In this document: piece by piece, positions 7,133 through 16,067 of the stretch
Layout: the number at the start of each line of letters is the position of its first letter
Numbering within the stretch: the stretch's first letter is position 1
Assembly: GCA_937925605.1 (NCBI GenBank)
Contig: CALALV010000190.1
Span: 1 to 16,588, forward strand
DNA length: 16,588 nucleotides
Direction: 5' to 3'
Source of the DNA: an uncultured Woeseia sp.
GTDB lineage: Bacteria > Pseudomonadota > Gammaproteobacteria > Steroidobacterales > Woeseiaceae
The notes under the pieces: model-generated
Databases searched by the model: none
What the model was told of the DNA's origin: nothing
Seen by the model: the letters and a program-made list of their open reading frames with translations, nothing else
Position numbers and translations under genes: made by a program

Positions 7133-8089
7133 ATGAATGCCGTATTCCTCGATTTCGCCACCGTCGGCGCCGCGGAACTCGACCGCGGCCCGTTGCTCGA
7201 CCTGTTTCCCGAAATGCGCTTCTTCGAGACCACGACGGCCGGGCAGGTTGCCGGGCGGATCGCCGACGCCGAGGTCGTGCTGGCGAACAAGGTACGGCTC
7301 GGGGCGGACCAGTTCGATGCAGCCCCGCGCCTCTCCTTCATCGGGCTCACGGCGACCGGCGTCGACAACGTCGACCTGGACGCGGCCCGCGAACGCGGCA
7401 TCGCGGTCTGCAACGTGCGCGCCTACTGCACGCAGTCGGTCACCGAGCACGTGTTCGGCGTGCTGCTGACGCTGACCCACAGCCTGCATCGCTTCACGCG
7501 CGCGGTGGCCGACGGCGCGTGGCAGGAATCGACCGAGTTCTGCCTGCTCGACTACCCGCTGCGCGAACTGTCCGCGATGACGATGGGTATCGTCGGCCAC
7601 GGCGACCTGGGCTCCTCGGTGGCGCGCACGGCCGAACACTTCGGCATGCGGGTGCTGGTCGCGCGGCGCCGCGGCCAGCCGGCGGCCGACGACGGCCGGG
7701 TCGACCTGGACGAACTGCTCGGCCGCGCCGACGTCGTGTCGCTGCACTGCCCGCTGACCGAGGAGACCCGCGGACTGATCGGCGCGCGCGAGCTCGGCCT
7801 GATGAAGCCGGACGCGATCCTGGTCAACACGGCGCGCGGCGGCCTTGTCGACTCCGCCGCGCTCGCGGCCGCGCTGGCGGAAGAACGCATCGGCGGCGCC
7901 GCCATCGACGTGCTGCCGCAGGAGCCGCCGGTCGACGGCGACCCGCTGCTCGAGCTCGACTCGCCGCGGCTCGTCGTGACGCCGCACATCGCCTGGGGCA
8001 CGCGCGAGGCCCGGCAGAACTCACTGGACCAGCTGGCGAGGGCCTACCGCGCGTTCGCGGCCGGCGAGCGTTACAACCGCATCGTCTGA
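7133..8089 (+). CDS. D-2-hydroxyacid dehydrogenase (glycerate dehydrogenase / HprA-like)
   Basis: This 318-residue enzyme is an NAD(P)-dependent D-isomer-specific 2-hydroxyacid dehydrogenase. The cofactor-binding Gly motif is GHGDLG, in GIVGHGDLGSSVA. The catalytic set is visible: R235 in NTARGGLVD, E264 in PQEPP and H285 in TPHIAW. The bipartite fold shows as a catalytic N-terminal part with GLTATGVDNVD (about 80-90), a cofactor domain about 100-290, and a short C-terminal return. The family interconverts 2-oxo acids and D-2-hydroxyacids. The closest recalled type is glycerate/hydroxypyruvate reductase, but substrate cannot be fixed by eye. The ribosome site is weak. The stop at 8089 is 3 bp from the stop of the convergent Nudix gene. 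Confidence 0.95.
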   Translation: MNAVFLDFATVGAAELDRGPLLDLFPEMRFFETTTAGQVAGRIADAEVVLANKVRLGADQFDAAPRLSFIGLTATGVDNVDLDAARERGIAVCNVRAYCTQSVTEHVFGVLLTLTHSLHRFTRAVADGAWQESTEFCLLDYPLRELSAMTMGIVGHGDLGSSVARTAEHFGMRVLVARRRGQPAADDGRVDLDELLGRADVVSLHCPLTEETRGLIGARELGLMKPDAILVNTARGGLVDSAALAAALAEERIGGAAIDVLPQEPPVDGDPLLELDSPRLVVTPHIAWGTREARQNSLDQLARAYRAFAAGERYNRIV

Positions 8090-8092
8090 GGC

Positions 8093-8533
8093 TCAGGCGC
8101 CGACGATCTGCCGGGCCCAGACCACGACCGTGCGCACGCGCGGCGAGGCGCGGTCGTAGGCCTCGTCGAAGCTCATCCAGCGGTACTCGTGGTGCTCGGC
8201 GCGGCCGAGCTCGGGCACGATGCCCATCTCGACCTGTTCCGTGCCGGTGCGCGCGAGGAAATAGCGCGCGGTCTTGCCGCGGTTGTAGGGGCCGGTATCG
8301 ATCGACACCTCGCCCCAGTCGAACGCGAGGTCGTCGATGCCCGTCTCCTCGCCGACCTCGCGACGCGCGGTCGCCAGCGGCGACTCGCCGTCCTCGCGGA
8401 TGCCCTTCGGGAAGTCCCAGTTGCGCCAGGCCCGCAGCAGCAACGTCAGCCAGCCGTCGTCGGTCCGGCGTACGATCACCGCGCCGCAGGACAGGCGCTC
8501 GCCGTCGTGCTGCGCCGGGCCCGTCTCAGGCAC
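8093..8533 (-). CDS. Nudix hydrolase, Ap4A-hydrolase-like
   Basis: The product is 146 residues with a complete Nudix box at 44-66: G44, E50, R58-E59-V60, E62-E63, G65. The preceding RAWRNWDFPKG and the later ELGRAEHHEYRWMS resemble asymmetrical diadenosine tetraphosphate hydrolases, which cleave Ap4A to ATP and AMP. Another nucleoside-diphosphate-X substrate remains possible. The only start that leaves the first strand (LSCGAVIVRR) intact is the GTG at 8533. It lies inside the last codons of the ABC permease gene and overlaps it by 8 bp, with no obvious Shine-Dalgarno, so translation is probably coupled. It is third in the ybbA-ybbP-nudix operon; no functional link to the transporter is evident. 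Confidence 0.93.
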   Translation of the reverse strand: MPETGPAQHDGERLSCGAVIVRRTDDGWLTLLLRAWRNWDFPKGIREDGESPLATARREVGEETGIDDLAFDWGEVSIDTGPYNRGKTARYFLARTGTEQVEMGIVPELGRAEHHEYRWMSFDEAYDRASPRVRTVVVWARQIVGA

Positions 8534-11011
8534 CGCGCAGCACGTCGACCGGCGGCGCGTTGATCGCGCTGCGCGCGGCCAGGTAGCCGCTGGCGCAGAC
8601 CAGCAGTACGCCGGCGGCGAGGCCGGACAGCCACAGGCCGGCGTTGAACGTGAATTCCAGGTCGAACAGGCGCACGGCGATCACCGCCGCGAGCGCCGAG
8701 GCGCCGGCCGCGGCCAGCAGGCCGGCGGCGAAGCCGAGCGCGGCGAACTCCGTCAGCACGCCGGACATGACCGTGCGCCGGCGTACGCCGAGCGCGCGCA
8801 GCATCGCGCTCTCGTAGCGACGCTCGTCGATCGTCGACTGCACCGCGGCGAACAGCACGGCGATGCCGGCGGCCAGCGTGAACACGAACACGGCCTGGAT
8901 CGCGAGGCTCGCCTTGTTGATGATGCCCTTGACCTGTTCGAGGATCGCGTCGAGGTCGATGACCGAGATCGTCGGGTGCGCGCGCACCAAGTCCAGCAGT
9001 ACGCCGGACGCGCTCTCCGGCACGCGCAGGCTCGCGATGTAGCTGGTCGGGAAGCCGTCCAGCGCGCCCGGCGACAGCACCATGAAGAAATTCGGCTGGA
9101 ACGAGTCCCAGTTGACCCGGCGAATGCTGGCGATCGTCATGGTCAGCTCGCGCCCGGCGACGAGAAACGTGAAGCGGTCGCCGAGGCCAACGCCCATCTC
9201 GAGTGCCGCCTCTTCCTCGACCGACACGAGCGGCGGACCGTCGTAATCCGTCGGCCACCACTCGCCGGCGACGAGCTCGTTGCTGTCGGACAGCGTCGCC
9301 GCGAAGCTCAGGTTGGCCTCGCGGTTCGCCTGCCAGCGGCCGTCGTCCTCGGGGTATTCGCGCGTGCGCACGTCCTCGCCGTTGATCGTGGTCATGCGTG
9401 CGCGCACGAGCGGCACGAATTCGGGCGCGGCCACGCCGGCGGCCTGGAAGATGCCGGCGACCGAGCCGCGCTCGTCGGGCTGGATGTTTATCAGGAAGTG
9501 ATTCGGCGCATCCTCGTCCAGCGTCTGCTGCCAGCCCGCCAGCAGGTCGGTGCGCACGAAGGTCAGCAGCAGCAGCACGGTCAAGCCGAGCCCGAACGCG
9601 ACGACCTGCACGGCGCTGTCGCGGCCGCGGCGCGCGACGTTCGCGAGACCGTAGCGCCAGGCGATGCCGACCCCGCCGCGCGAGCGGCCCATCAGCGTGA
9701 CCAGCCCGCGGCCGACGGCGTACAGCGCGCCGGCGACGAGCAGGATGCCGCCGAGCACGATGAGGAGCATCAGCGCGTCGCCGATCGCCCAGTACAGGAG
9801 CAGCGCCACGGCGAGCAGCGAGCTGCCGGCCACGGCCAGCCGCGACGGCGGCGGCGGCATCGCGTCGTGGCGCAGCACGCGCAGCGGCGGCGTGTTGCGC
9901 AGCTGGATCAGCGACGGCAGCGCGAAGCCGACCAGCAGCACGAGGGCTGCGCCGGTGCCGAGGAACACGGGGCCCATGCCGGGTTCCGGCAGGTCGGACG
10001 CGAACAGGTCGGCGATCATGCCGGTAACGAGCGCCTCGACGACGAAACCGATCGCACTGCCCGCGATGACGCCGAGCACGCCGAGCAGCACGATCTGTAC
10101 CGCGCTCGCGACGATGACGAAATGTTGCGAGGCACCCAGGCTCTTCATCAGCGCGACGCTGTCCATGCGCCGGTGTGCGAAGCGGCGCGCTGACATCGCG
10201 ATCGCGACGGCGCTCAGGAGCAGGCTGATGATCGCGGTCAGCGACAGGAAGCGTTGCGCGCGGTCCGCCGCGTTGCCGGCCCGCTCGCTCGAATCCTCGG
10301 CGTTGCGCACGCGCACGGACTCCGGCAGCTGGTCCTCGACGGCGGCGTAGAAGGCGTCGACGTCTTCCTCGTCGCCGGCCACGAGCAGCGCGTTGCGCAC
10401 GCGGCTGCCCTCGGCAATCAGTCCCGTGGCCGACAGGTCGGCGAGATTCAGCAGCAGGGATGGCGCCAGCGACGCGAAGCCGATCGACTGGTCCGGTCGA
10501 TAGGTCAGCACCGCGCCGACCTCGAGCGCGGACTCACCGAGCGCGAGCTCGTCGCCGACGCCGATGCCCAGCCGCGCGAGCAGCGCGGCATCGGCCCAGA
10601 CCGTGCCGGGCTGCGGGATGCGCTCGACCTCGTACTGCCCGGCGAACAGCGCGTCGGCGATGCGCAGCCGGCCACGCAGCGGGTAGCCCTCGCTGACGGC
10701 CATGATCGTCGCGAGCGCGTTCGCATCGCCGGCGAACACGACGCTGGGGAAGGACCGGGTCTCGGCGGTCGCGAGGCCGTAGCGGCCTGCGAGTTCGCGC
10801 CAGGCTGCCGGCACCTCGTCCGGCGAGCGCAGCCGCAGATCGGCGGCCAGCACCTCGTTCGCCTGGCGCGCGACGGCCTTGCCGATGCGGTCGGTCAGGA
10901 AGCCGACGGCGGTCAGCGCGGCAACCGCGAGCGCGACGGCCGCGAACAGCACCAGCATCTCGCCGGAACGCAGCTCGCGCACGAAGCTGCGCAGCGCGAA
11001 GGCGACCGCTT

Positions 11012-11015
<4 letters not shown>
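8526..11015 (-). CDS. ybbP: ABC exporter permease, YbbP/FtsX-like
   Basis: This 829-residue inner-membrane protein has about ten hydrophobic segments: one near 20-40, three at about 256-276, 298-327 and 348-370, two at about 393-436, one at 468-486, and three at about 702-727, 751-775 and 795-818. The large soluble stretches after the first and seventh segments are periplasmic, as in the MacB/FtsX superfamily. FtsX-like features include the cytoplasmic ARRFAHRRMDSVALMKSLGA, repeated in the C-terminal half as DERRYESAMLRALGVRRR, and the ending APPVDVLRGA. E. coli YbbP is about 800 residues and is encoded after ybbA in the same order. The GTG start at 11015 overlaps the ATPase stop in a GTGA tetranucleotide, indicating coupled translation. 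Such pairs move lipophilic or envelope substrates; the substrate here is unknown. Confidence 0.93.
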
Positions 11016-11717
<702 letters not shown>

Positions 11718-11719
<2 letters not shown>

Positions 11720-12365
11720 GCGAAAAATTCTGTTCCTGTGTGCCTGGCTGGTGTCGGGCCTGGCCGGGGGCGCCCTGGCCTCGACCGCGTCACCGACGAT
11801 ACTGGTGGTCGGCGACAGCCTGAGTGCCGGTTACGGCATAGACGTTGACCAGTCCTGGCCGGCTTTGTTGCAGGAGAGGCTCGATTCCCTAGGTTACGAA
11901 CATCGGGTCGTCAACGCCAGCATATCCGGCGAGACCACCGAGGGCGGCGCCGCGCGCATCGCCGGCGAGCTCGAGCTGCACGCGCCGGGCGTGGTCGTGA
12001 TCGAGCTCGGCGGCAACGACGGCCTGCGCGGCTTCCCGCCCGCGCGGCTGAAGGACAACCTGCGCTCCATGATCGAACGCAGCCGCGCCGCCGGCGCCGA
12101 GGTCGTGCTGCTCGGCATTCGCATCCCGAGCAATTACGGTCCGCGCTATACTCGCAGCTTCGAAAACGTGTATCGCGAACTCGCCGAGACCTACGCCCTG
12201 CCGTTCACGGAGTTTTTCATGGACGGCGTGGCGCTCGACGACTCACTGATGCAGGACGACCGCATCCACCCCAACGCGGCGGCGCAGCCCGTCCTGCTCG
12301 ACAACGCCTGGCCGGCCATCCGCCAGGCGCTCGGGGGGCAACCCGCCGCAGCAGCCCAGCGCTGA
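11718..12365 (+). CDS. tesA: Periplasmic SGNH acyl-CoA thioesterase I / arylesterase / lysophospholipase L1
   Basis: This 215-residue exported SGNH hydrolase cleaves acyl thioesters, lysophospholipids and aryl esters. The signal peptide MRKILFLCAWLVSGLAGGALA probably ends after A21. All four catalytic blocks are present: GDSLSAGYG (S34), SISGET (G71), GGND (N100) and DRIHPN (D181, H184). AAGGA-type AAGGA at 11706-11710 lies 7 bp before the ATG, a good ribosome site, and the start is fixed by the signal peptide. The gene is divergent from ybbA with overlapping start codons, as expected for the conserved tesA/ybbA-ybbP locus. It is followed 52 bp later by fadD on the same strand, so fatty acids released by TesA could be activated by FadD; that link is inference. 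Confidence 0.96.
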
Positions 12366-12417
12366 GCGCCGCGGGCGGCGGGCGCGCGATAACGAACGGA
12401 ATCGAGGATTAGCGCGC

Positions 12418-14082
12418 GTGGATAAACCCTGGCTCAAGTCCTACCCGGCGGGCGTGCCGGCCGAGTTGCCGCAGCCGCCCTACCAGTCGCTGCTGCACAT
12501 GATCGAGGACTGCCTCGAGCGTTACGCGGAGCGCCCGGCCTACACCTGCATGGGCACGACGCTCAGCTACCGCGAGCTCGACGGGCTGTCGCGCGACTTC
12601 GCGGCCTGCCTGCAAAAGGAACTGGGGCTGCTGAAGGGCCAGCGCGTCGCGATCATGCTGCCGAACGTGCTGCAGTACCCCGTTGCGCTGTTCGGCCTGT
12701 TCCGCGCCGGGCTCGTTGCGGTCAACGTCAACCCGCTGTACACGCCGCGGGAGCTGAAACACCAGCTGCGCGACTCCGGCGCGAAAGCGATCGTCATCCT
12801 CGAGAACTTCGCCGACGTGCTCGAGGAAGTCATCGACGACACGGACGTCGAGCATGTCATCACGACCCGGGTCGGCGATCTGCTCAAGGCGCCCAAGGGC
12901 GCCATCGTCAATTTCGTCCTGAAGTACGTGAAGCGCGCGGTGCCGTCCTTTTCGCTGCCGAACGCCGTGCGTTTCGGCGCGGCGCTGCAGCGAGGCCGCG
13001 GCCACAAGCTCGCACCGATGCAGCTCGGTTACGCGGACATCGCGTTCCTGCAATACACGGGCGGCACGACCGGCGTGTCCAAGGGCGCGATGCTGAGCCA
13101 CCGCAACATGGTGTACAACGTGCACCAGTCGAAGTCCTGGCAGGGCCAGGTATTCAATGCGCTGGACCGCATCGTCGTCATCACGGCGCTGCCGCTCTAC
13201 CACATCTTTTCACTGGAGGCGAACTGCCTCGGCATCCTCGTCGAAGGCGGCGAGAACGTGCTGATCACCAACCCGCGGGACATGCCCGGCTTCGTCAGCG
13301 AACTCGGCAAGCATCGCTTCCACTACGTTACGGGCGTGAACACCCTGTTCGCAGGGCTCCTGAACACGCCGGGGTTCGCCGACCTGGACTTCTCCAGCCT
13401 GCGCATGGTCATCGGCGGCGGCATGGCCGTGCAGGAAGCCGTCGCGCGCCGCTGGAAGGAAGTGACCGGCGTGCCCATCGTGCAGGCCTACGGCCTGACC
13501 GAGACCTCGCCCGCGGCCATCGTCAACCCGCTCGACGTCACCGAGTTCACCGGCTCGATCGGCCTGCCGATCCCGTCGACCGAGGTCGCGATCGCCGACG
13601 ACGACGGCAAGTTCCTGCCGCTCGGCGAAGTGGGCGAGATCTGCATCCGCGGACCGCAGGTCATGGAAGGCTACTGGCAGCGGCCGGAGGAAACCGCGAA
13701 GGTCATGCTGGACGGCGGCTGGCTGCGCACCGGCGACGTCGGCCGCATGGACGAGCAGGGTTTCGTCTACATCGAGGACCGCAAGAAGGACATGATCCTC
13801 GTCTCCGGGTTCAACGTGTACCCGAACGAGATCGAGAGCGTCGCGGTCGAGCTGGAAGGCGTGCTCGAGGCGGCCGCCATCGGCAAGCCGGACGAGCGCT
13901 CGGGCGAGGTCGTCAAGCTGTTCGTCGTGCGCAGCGACGACAGCGTGACTGCCGAGGCGATCATCGCCCACTGCCGCGACAACCTGACCGGCTACAAGGT
14001 GCCGAAGGAAGTCGAGTTCCGCGACGAGCTGCCGAAGACCAACGTCGGCAAGATCCTGCGGCGCGCGCTGCGCGACGAGTAG
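12418..14082 (+). CDS. fadD: Long-chain fatty acid-CoA ligase
   Basis: This 554-residue adenylate-forming enzyme activates free long-chain fatty acids to acyl-CoA through an acyl-AMP intermediate, at the inner face of the membrane. Motifs in order are the phosphate loop YTGGTTGVSKG (213-223), YGLTE (E362), TGD (D440), the hinge DRKKDMILVSGFNVYP, and the catalytic Lys of PKTNVGKILRR (K545). Length and motifs match FadD (E. coli 561 aa) more than short-chain ligases; the N-terminal DKPWLKSYPAGVPAE is also FadD-like. The start is GTG at 12418 with GAGG at 12404-12407, about 10 bp upstream. The 52-bp gap after tesA allows co-transcription or its own promoter; no clear FadR operator is visible. 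A hairpin follows at 14127-14151. Confidence 0.96.
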   Translation: MDKPWLKSYPAGVPAELPQPPYQSLLHMIEDCLERYAERPAYTCMGTTLSYRELDGLSRDFAACLQKELGLLKGQRVAIMLPNVLQYPVALFGLFRAGLVAVNVNPLYTPRELKHQLRDSGAKAIVILENFADVLEEVIDDTDVEHVITTRVGDLLKAPKGAIVNFVLKYVKRAVPSFSLPNAVRFGAALQRGRGHKLAPMQLGYADIAFLQYTGGTTGVSKGAMLSHRNMVYNVHQSKSWQGQVFNALDRIVVITALPLYHIFSLEANCLGILVEGGENVLITNPRDMPGFVSELGKHRFHYVTGVNTLFAGLLNTPGFADLDFSSLRMVIGGGMAVQEAVARRWKEVTGVPIVQAYGLTETSPAAIVNPLDVTEFTGSIGLPIPSTEVAIADDDGKFLPLGEVGEICIRGPQVMEGYWQRPEETAKVMLDGGWLRTGDVGRMDEQGFVYIEDRKKDMILVSGFNVYPNEIESVAVELEGVLEAAAIGKPDERSGEVVKLFVVRSDDSVTAEAIIAHCRDNLTGYKVPKEVEFRDELPKTNVGKILRRALRDE

Positions 14083-14126
14083 ACGCAGCGAGCGCCGGGG
14101 ACGGCGCGCTGGCGGTACGACGATAC

Positions 14127-14151
14127 CGGTGTCTGCAGGCGTCAGACACCG
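14127..14151 (+). terminator. Hairpin between convergent fadD and hemE, probable terminator
   Basis: CGGTGTCTG at 14127-14135 pairs perfectly with CAGACACCG at 14143-14151 (9 bp) around a 7-nt loop. The plus strand continues TTCTTG, a short U-rich tract, so it could terminate fadD, whose stop is 45 bp upstream. On the minus strand, hemE's stop is 59 bp before the hairpin, but the following bases are not T-rich. The remaining 127-bp intergenic region shows nothing else. Confidence 0.55.
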
Positions 14152-14209
14152 TTCTTGCGGCGGGTTTGCGGTCGCCGGGACGGTGCCGGCCCGGCAGCTG
14201 CGACGGGCG

Positions 14210-15286
14210 TCAGGGCGCCTTTTTCTTGTACTGCGGGCTCAGCTCGTGCACGGCGTCGACCAGCACGCCGAGATGCTCCGGGTCCACGTCCGGCGTGATG
14301 CCGTGACCCAGGTTGAACACGTGGCCGTGCCCGTGCCCGTAGCTCTCGAGCGCCGCGGCCACGGCCTCGCGGATCGCTTCCGGTGATTCCTTCAGCGTGG
14401 CCGGGTCGACGTTGCCCTGCAGCGCGACCCGGTCGCCGGTCAGCTCGCGCGCGCGGCCCAGCGTGATCGTCCAGTCGACGCCCAGCGCGTCGCAGCCGCT
14501 TTCGGCCATGGTCGCGAGGCGCTCGCCCGCGCCCTTCGTGAACAGGATTACCGGGATGTCGGCGCCGTCGTGGCGGCGCTTGAGCCCGTCGAGGATGCGC
14601 TCCATCGGCGCCAGCGACCAGCGCCGGTACTCGTCGCCCTCGAGCACGCCGCCCCAGGTGTCGAAGACCTGGATCGCCTGCGCGCCCGACTCGATCTGCG
14701 CGTTCAGGTAGTCGGTGGTCTTCAGCGCGAGCGTGTCGAGCAATTCGTCCAGCAGCTTCGGCTCCTCGCGGCCGAGCCCGCGGATGCGCGCGAAATCGCG
14801 GCTGGAGCGGCCTTCGACCATGTAGGTCGCGACAGTCCACGGGCTGCCGGCGAAGCCGATCAGCGGCACGCGGCCCTCGAGACGCTCGCGGATCAGCGCG
14901 ACCGCGTCGAACACGTAGCCGAGCCGGTCCTCGATCGCGAGCGGCTTCAGCCGGCGTATATCCGCCGCCGAACGCAGCGGCTTCCTGAAACGCGGGCCCT
15001 CGCCCGGTTCGAAGTGCAGGCCCAGTCCCAGCGCATCCGGGATCGTCAGGATGTCGGAGAACAGGATCGCGGCGTCGAGCGCGTAGCGCCTGAGGGGCTG
15101 CAGCGTGACCTCGCAGGCGAGTTCCGGGTTGCTGCACAGGCTCATGAAGTCGCCGGCCTGCTCGCGCACCGCGCGGTACTCCGGCAGGTAACGGCCGGCC
15201 TGGCGCATGATCCAGACGGGCGTGCGCTCGACCGGCTTTCTCGCGAGGGCGCGCAGGAACAGGTCGTTCTTCAGATCGGCAGCCAC
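14210..15286 (-). CDS. hemE: Uroporphyrinogen decarboxylase
   Basis: This enzyme decarboxylates uroporphyrinogen III to coproporphyrinogen III in heme synthesis, in the cytoplasm. Both family signatures are present: RQAGRYLPEY (28-37) and GFAGSPWT (144-151). The catalytic Asp is D78 in LFSDIL, and NLGHGI lies near the C-terminus. I place the start at the GTG at 15286 (MAADLKNDLFLRAL, 358 aa). It matches the usual HemE N-terminus (E. coli 354 aa) and has GGAG six bases upstream. The longer alternative, a TTG at 15310, would add eight residues and overlap pyrF. The ribosome site lies in the last pyrF codons and the stop of pyrF is 1 bp before the start, so the two are probably translationally coupled. 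The C-terminus is Lys-rich (KKKAP). Confidence 0.97.
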   Translation of the reverse strand: MAADLKNDLFLRALARKPVERTPVWIMRQAGRYLPEYRAVREQAGDFMSLCSNPELACEVTLQPLRRYALDAAILFSDILTIPDALGLGLHFEPGEGPRFRKPLRSAADIRRLKPLAIEDRLGYVFDAVALIRERLEGRVPLIGFAGSPWTVATYMVEGRSSRDFARIRGLGREEPKLLDELLDTLALKTTDYLNAQIESGAQAIQVFDTWGGVLEGDEYRRWSLAPMERILDGLKRRHDGADIPVILFTKGAGERLATMAESGCDALGVDWTITLGRARELTGDRVALQGNVDPATLKESPEAIREAVAAALESYGHGHGHVFNLGHGITPDVDPEHLGVLVDAVHELSPQYKKKAP

Positions 15287-15287
15287 G

Positions 15288-16004
15288 TCAGTCTCCGAAT
15301 ACGCCGGCAATCGTCTGCTGGATAGCGAGCGCGGCGGCGCGCGGGTCGGCCGCGTCGCGGATCGGGCGGCCGACGACGATGTGATCGGCGCCGTTGGCGA
15401 AAGCCTGCTCGACGCTGACGACGCGCTTCTGGTCGCCCTCGGGGCGGTTCGAGACGGGACGAATCCCCGGCGTGACGACCAGCAGGCGCCGGTCGACGGC
15501 CTCGCGCAGCTTCGGCACCTCGAGGCCCGAGGAAATGACGCCGTCGCAGCCGGCCTCGAACGCGCGCCGCGCGCGCGACAGCACCAGCGCTTCGACGTCG
15601 CAGTCGAAGCCGAGGTCGTCCAGGTCGCCGCGATCGAGGCTGGTCAGCACCGTGACCGCCAGCACCCTGAGCTTGTCGCCCTTGTTGGCGACGGCGGCCT
15701 CCATGATCGACTGGTTGCCGTGTACGGTGACGCAGCTCGCGCCGCGGTCCTTGAGCGAGCGCACGGCCGCGCCGACGGTCGCCGGGATGTCGAAGAACTT
15801 GAGATCCGCGAAGACCTTGCAGTCGCGCGCCACCAGCCAGTCCATCAGCTCGAAATAGCCGCCGCTCATCATCAGCTCGAGGCCGATCTTGTAGAAGCCG
15901 ACCGCGTCGCCGAGCTCCTCGACCAGCGCGCGGGCGCGCTCGCAGTCCGGTACGTCCAGCGCGAAGATCAGGCGGTCGCGCGTCGCAATGTCCTTCGGTG
16001 TCAC
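15288..16004 (-). CDS. pyrF: Orotidine 5'-phosphate decarboxylase
   Basis: This 238-residue enzyme catalyses the last step of UMP synthesis, OMP to UMP plus CO2. The catalytic motif DLKFFDIPAT supplies D67, K69 and D72. VTPGIRP (177-183) and the GADHIVVGRPI phosphate-binding loop are also present. Length and motifs match the bacterial PyrF type. The start is GTG at 16004, with GGAGG a few bases upstream. A near-consensus -10, TACAAT, lies about 30 bp before the start. hemE follows immediately, an uncommon pyrimidine-heme pairing that may only reflect operon convenience. Confidence 0.97.
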   Translation of the reverse strand: MTPKDIATRDRLIFALDVPDCERARALVEELGDAVGFYKIGLELMMSGGYFELMDWLVARDCKVFADLKFFDIPATVGAAVRSLKDRGASCVTVHGNQSIMEAAVANKGDKLRVLAVTVLTSLDRGDLDDLGFDCDVEALVLSRARRAFEAGCDGVISSGLEVPKLREAVDRRLLVVTPGIRPVSNRPEGDQKRVVSVEQAFANGADHIVVGRPIRDAADPRAAALAIQQTIAGVFGD

Positions 16005-16034
16005 TGTGCCTCCAGGGGCCCGGGCAAGCGGCGC

Positions 16035-16040
16035 ATTGTA
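16035..16040 (-). promoter_or_regulatory. Candidate -10 element for pyrF-hemE
   Basis: On the minus strand the hexamer reads TACAAT, one mismatch from TATAAT, in the context CGCTACAATGCG. It lies 30 bp upstream of the pyrF GTG, within the 63-bp gap after the dGTPase-like stop. The -35 position is occupied by GC-rich palindromic sequence with no TTGACA-like match. Initiation would give a leader of roughly 20-25 nt. Confidence 0.4.
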
Positions 16041-16048
16041 GCGAAGTT

Positions 16049-16063
16049 CGGCCGCCGCGGCCG
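16049..16063 (-). terminator. GC-rich hairpin after the dGTPase-like gene (weak)
   Basis: CGGCCG, a 3-base loop (CCG on the plus strand), then CGGCCG gives a 6-bp stem starting 4 bp after the stop of the dGTPase-like gene. There is no T tract downstream on the minus strand (AACTTCG follows). It could stabilise the mRNA end or attenuate, or be chance in a GC-rich genome. Confidence 0.2.
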
Positions 16064-16067
16064 CGCA

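Noticed and set aside
7109..7987. 292-residue minus-strand frame opposite the D-2-hydroxyacid dehydrogenase.
   Set aside because: The dehydrogenase catalytic residues and cofactor motif are on the plus strand. The antisense frame has no family match.
8337..10193. 618-residue plus-strand open frame opposite ybbP and the Nudix gene.
   Set aside because: It is rich in Arg, His, Gln and Ala with no domain, whereas the opposite strand encodes clear transmembrane and Nudix motifs.
12147..12152. TATACT near-consensus -10 inside tesA.
   Set aside because: It lies well inside coding sequence, has no -35 at the right spacing, and points toward nothing that needs a promoter there.
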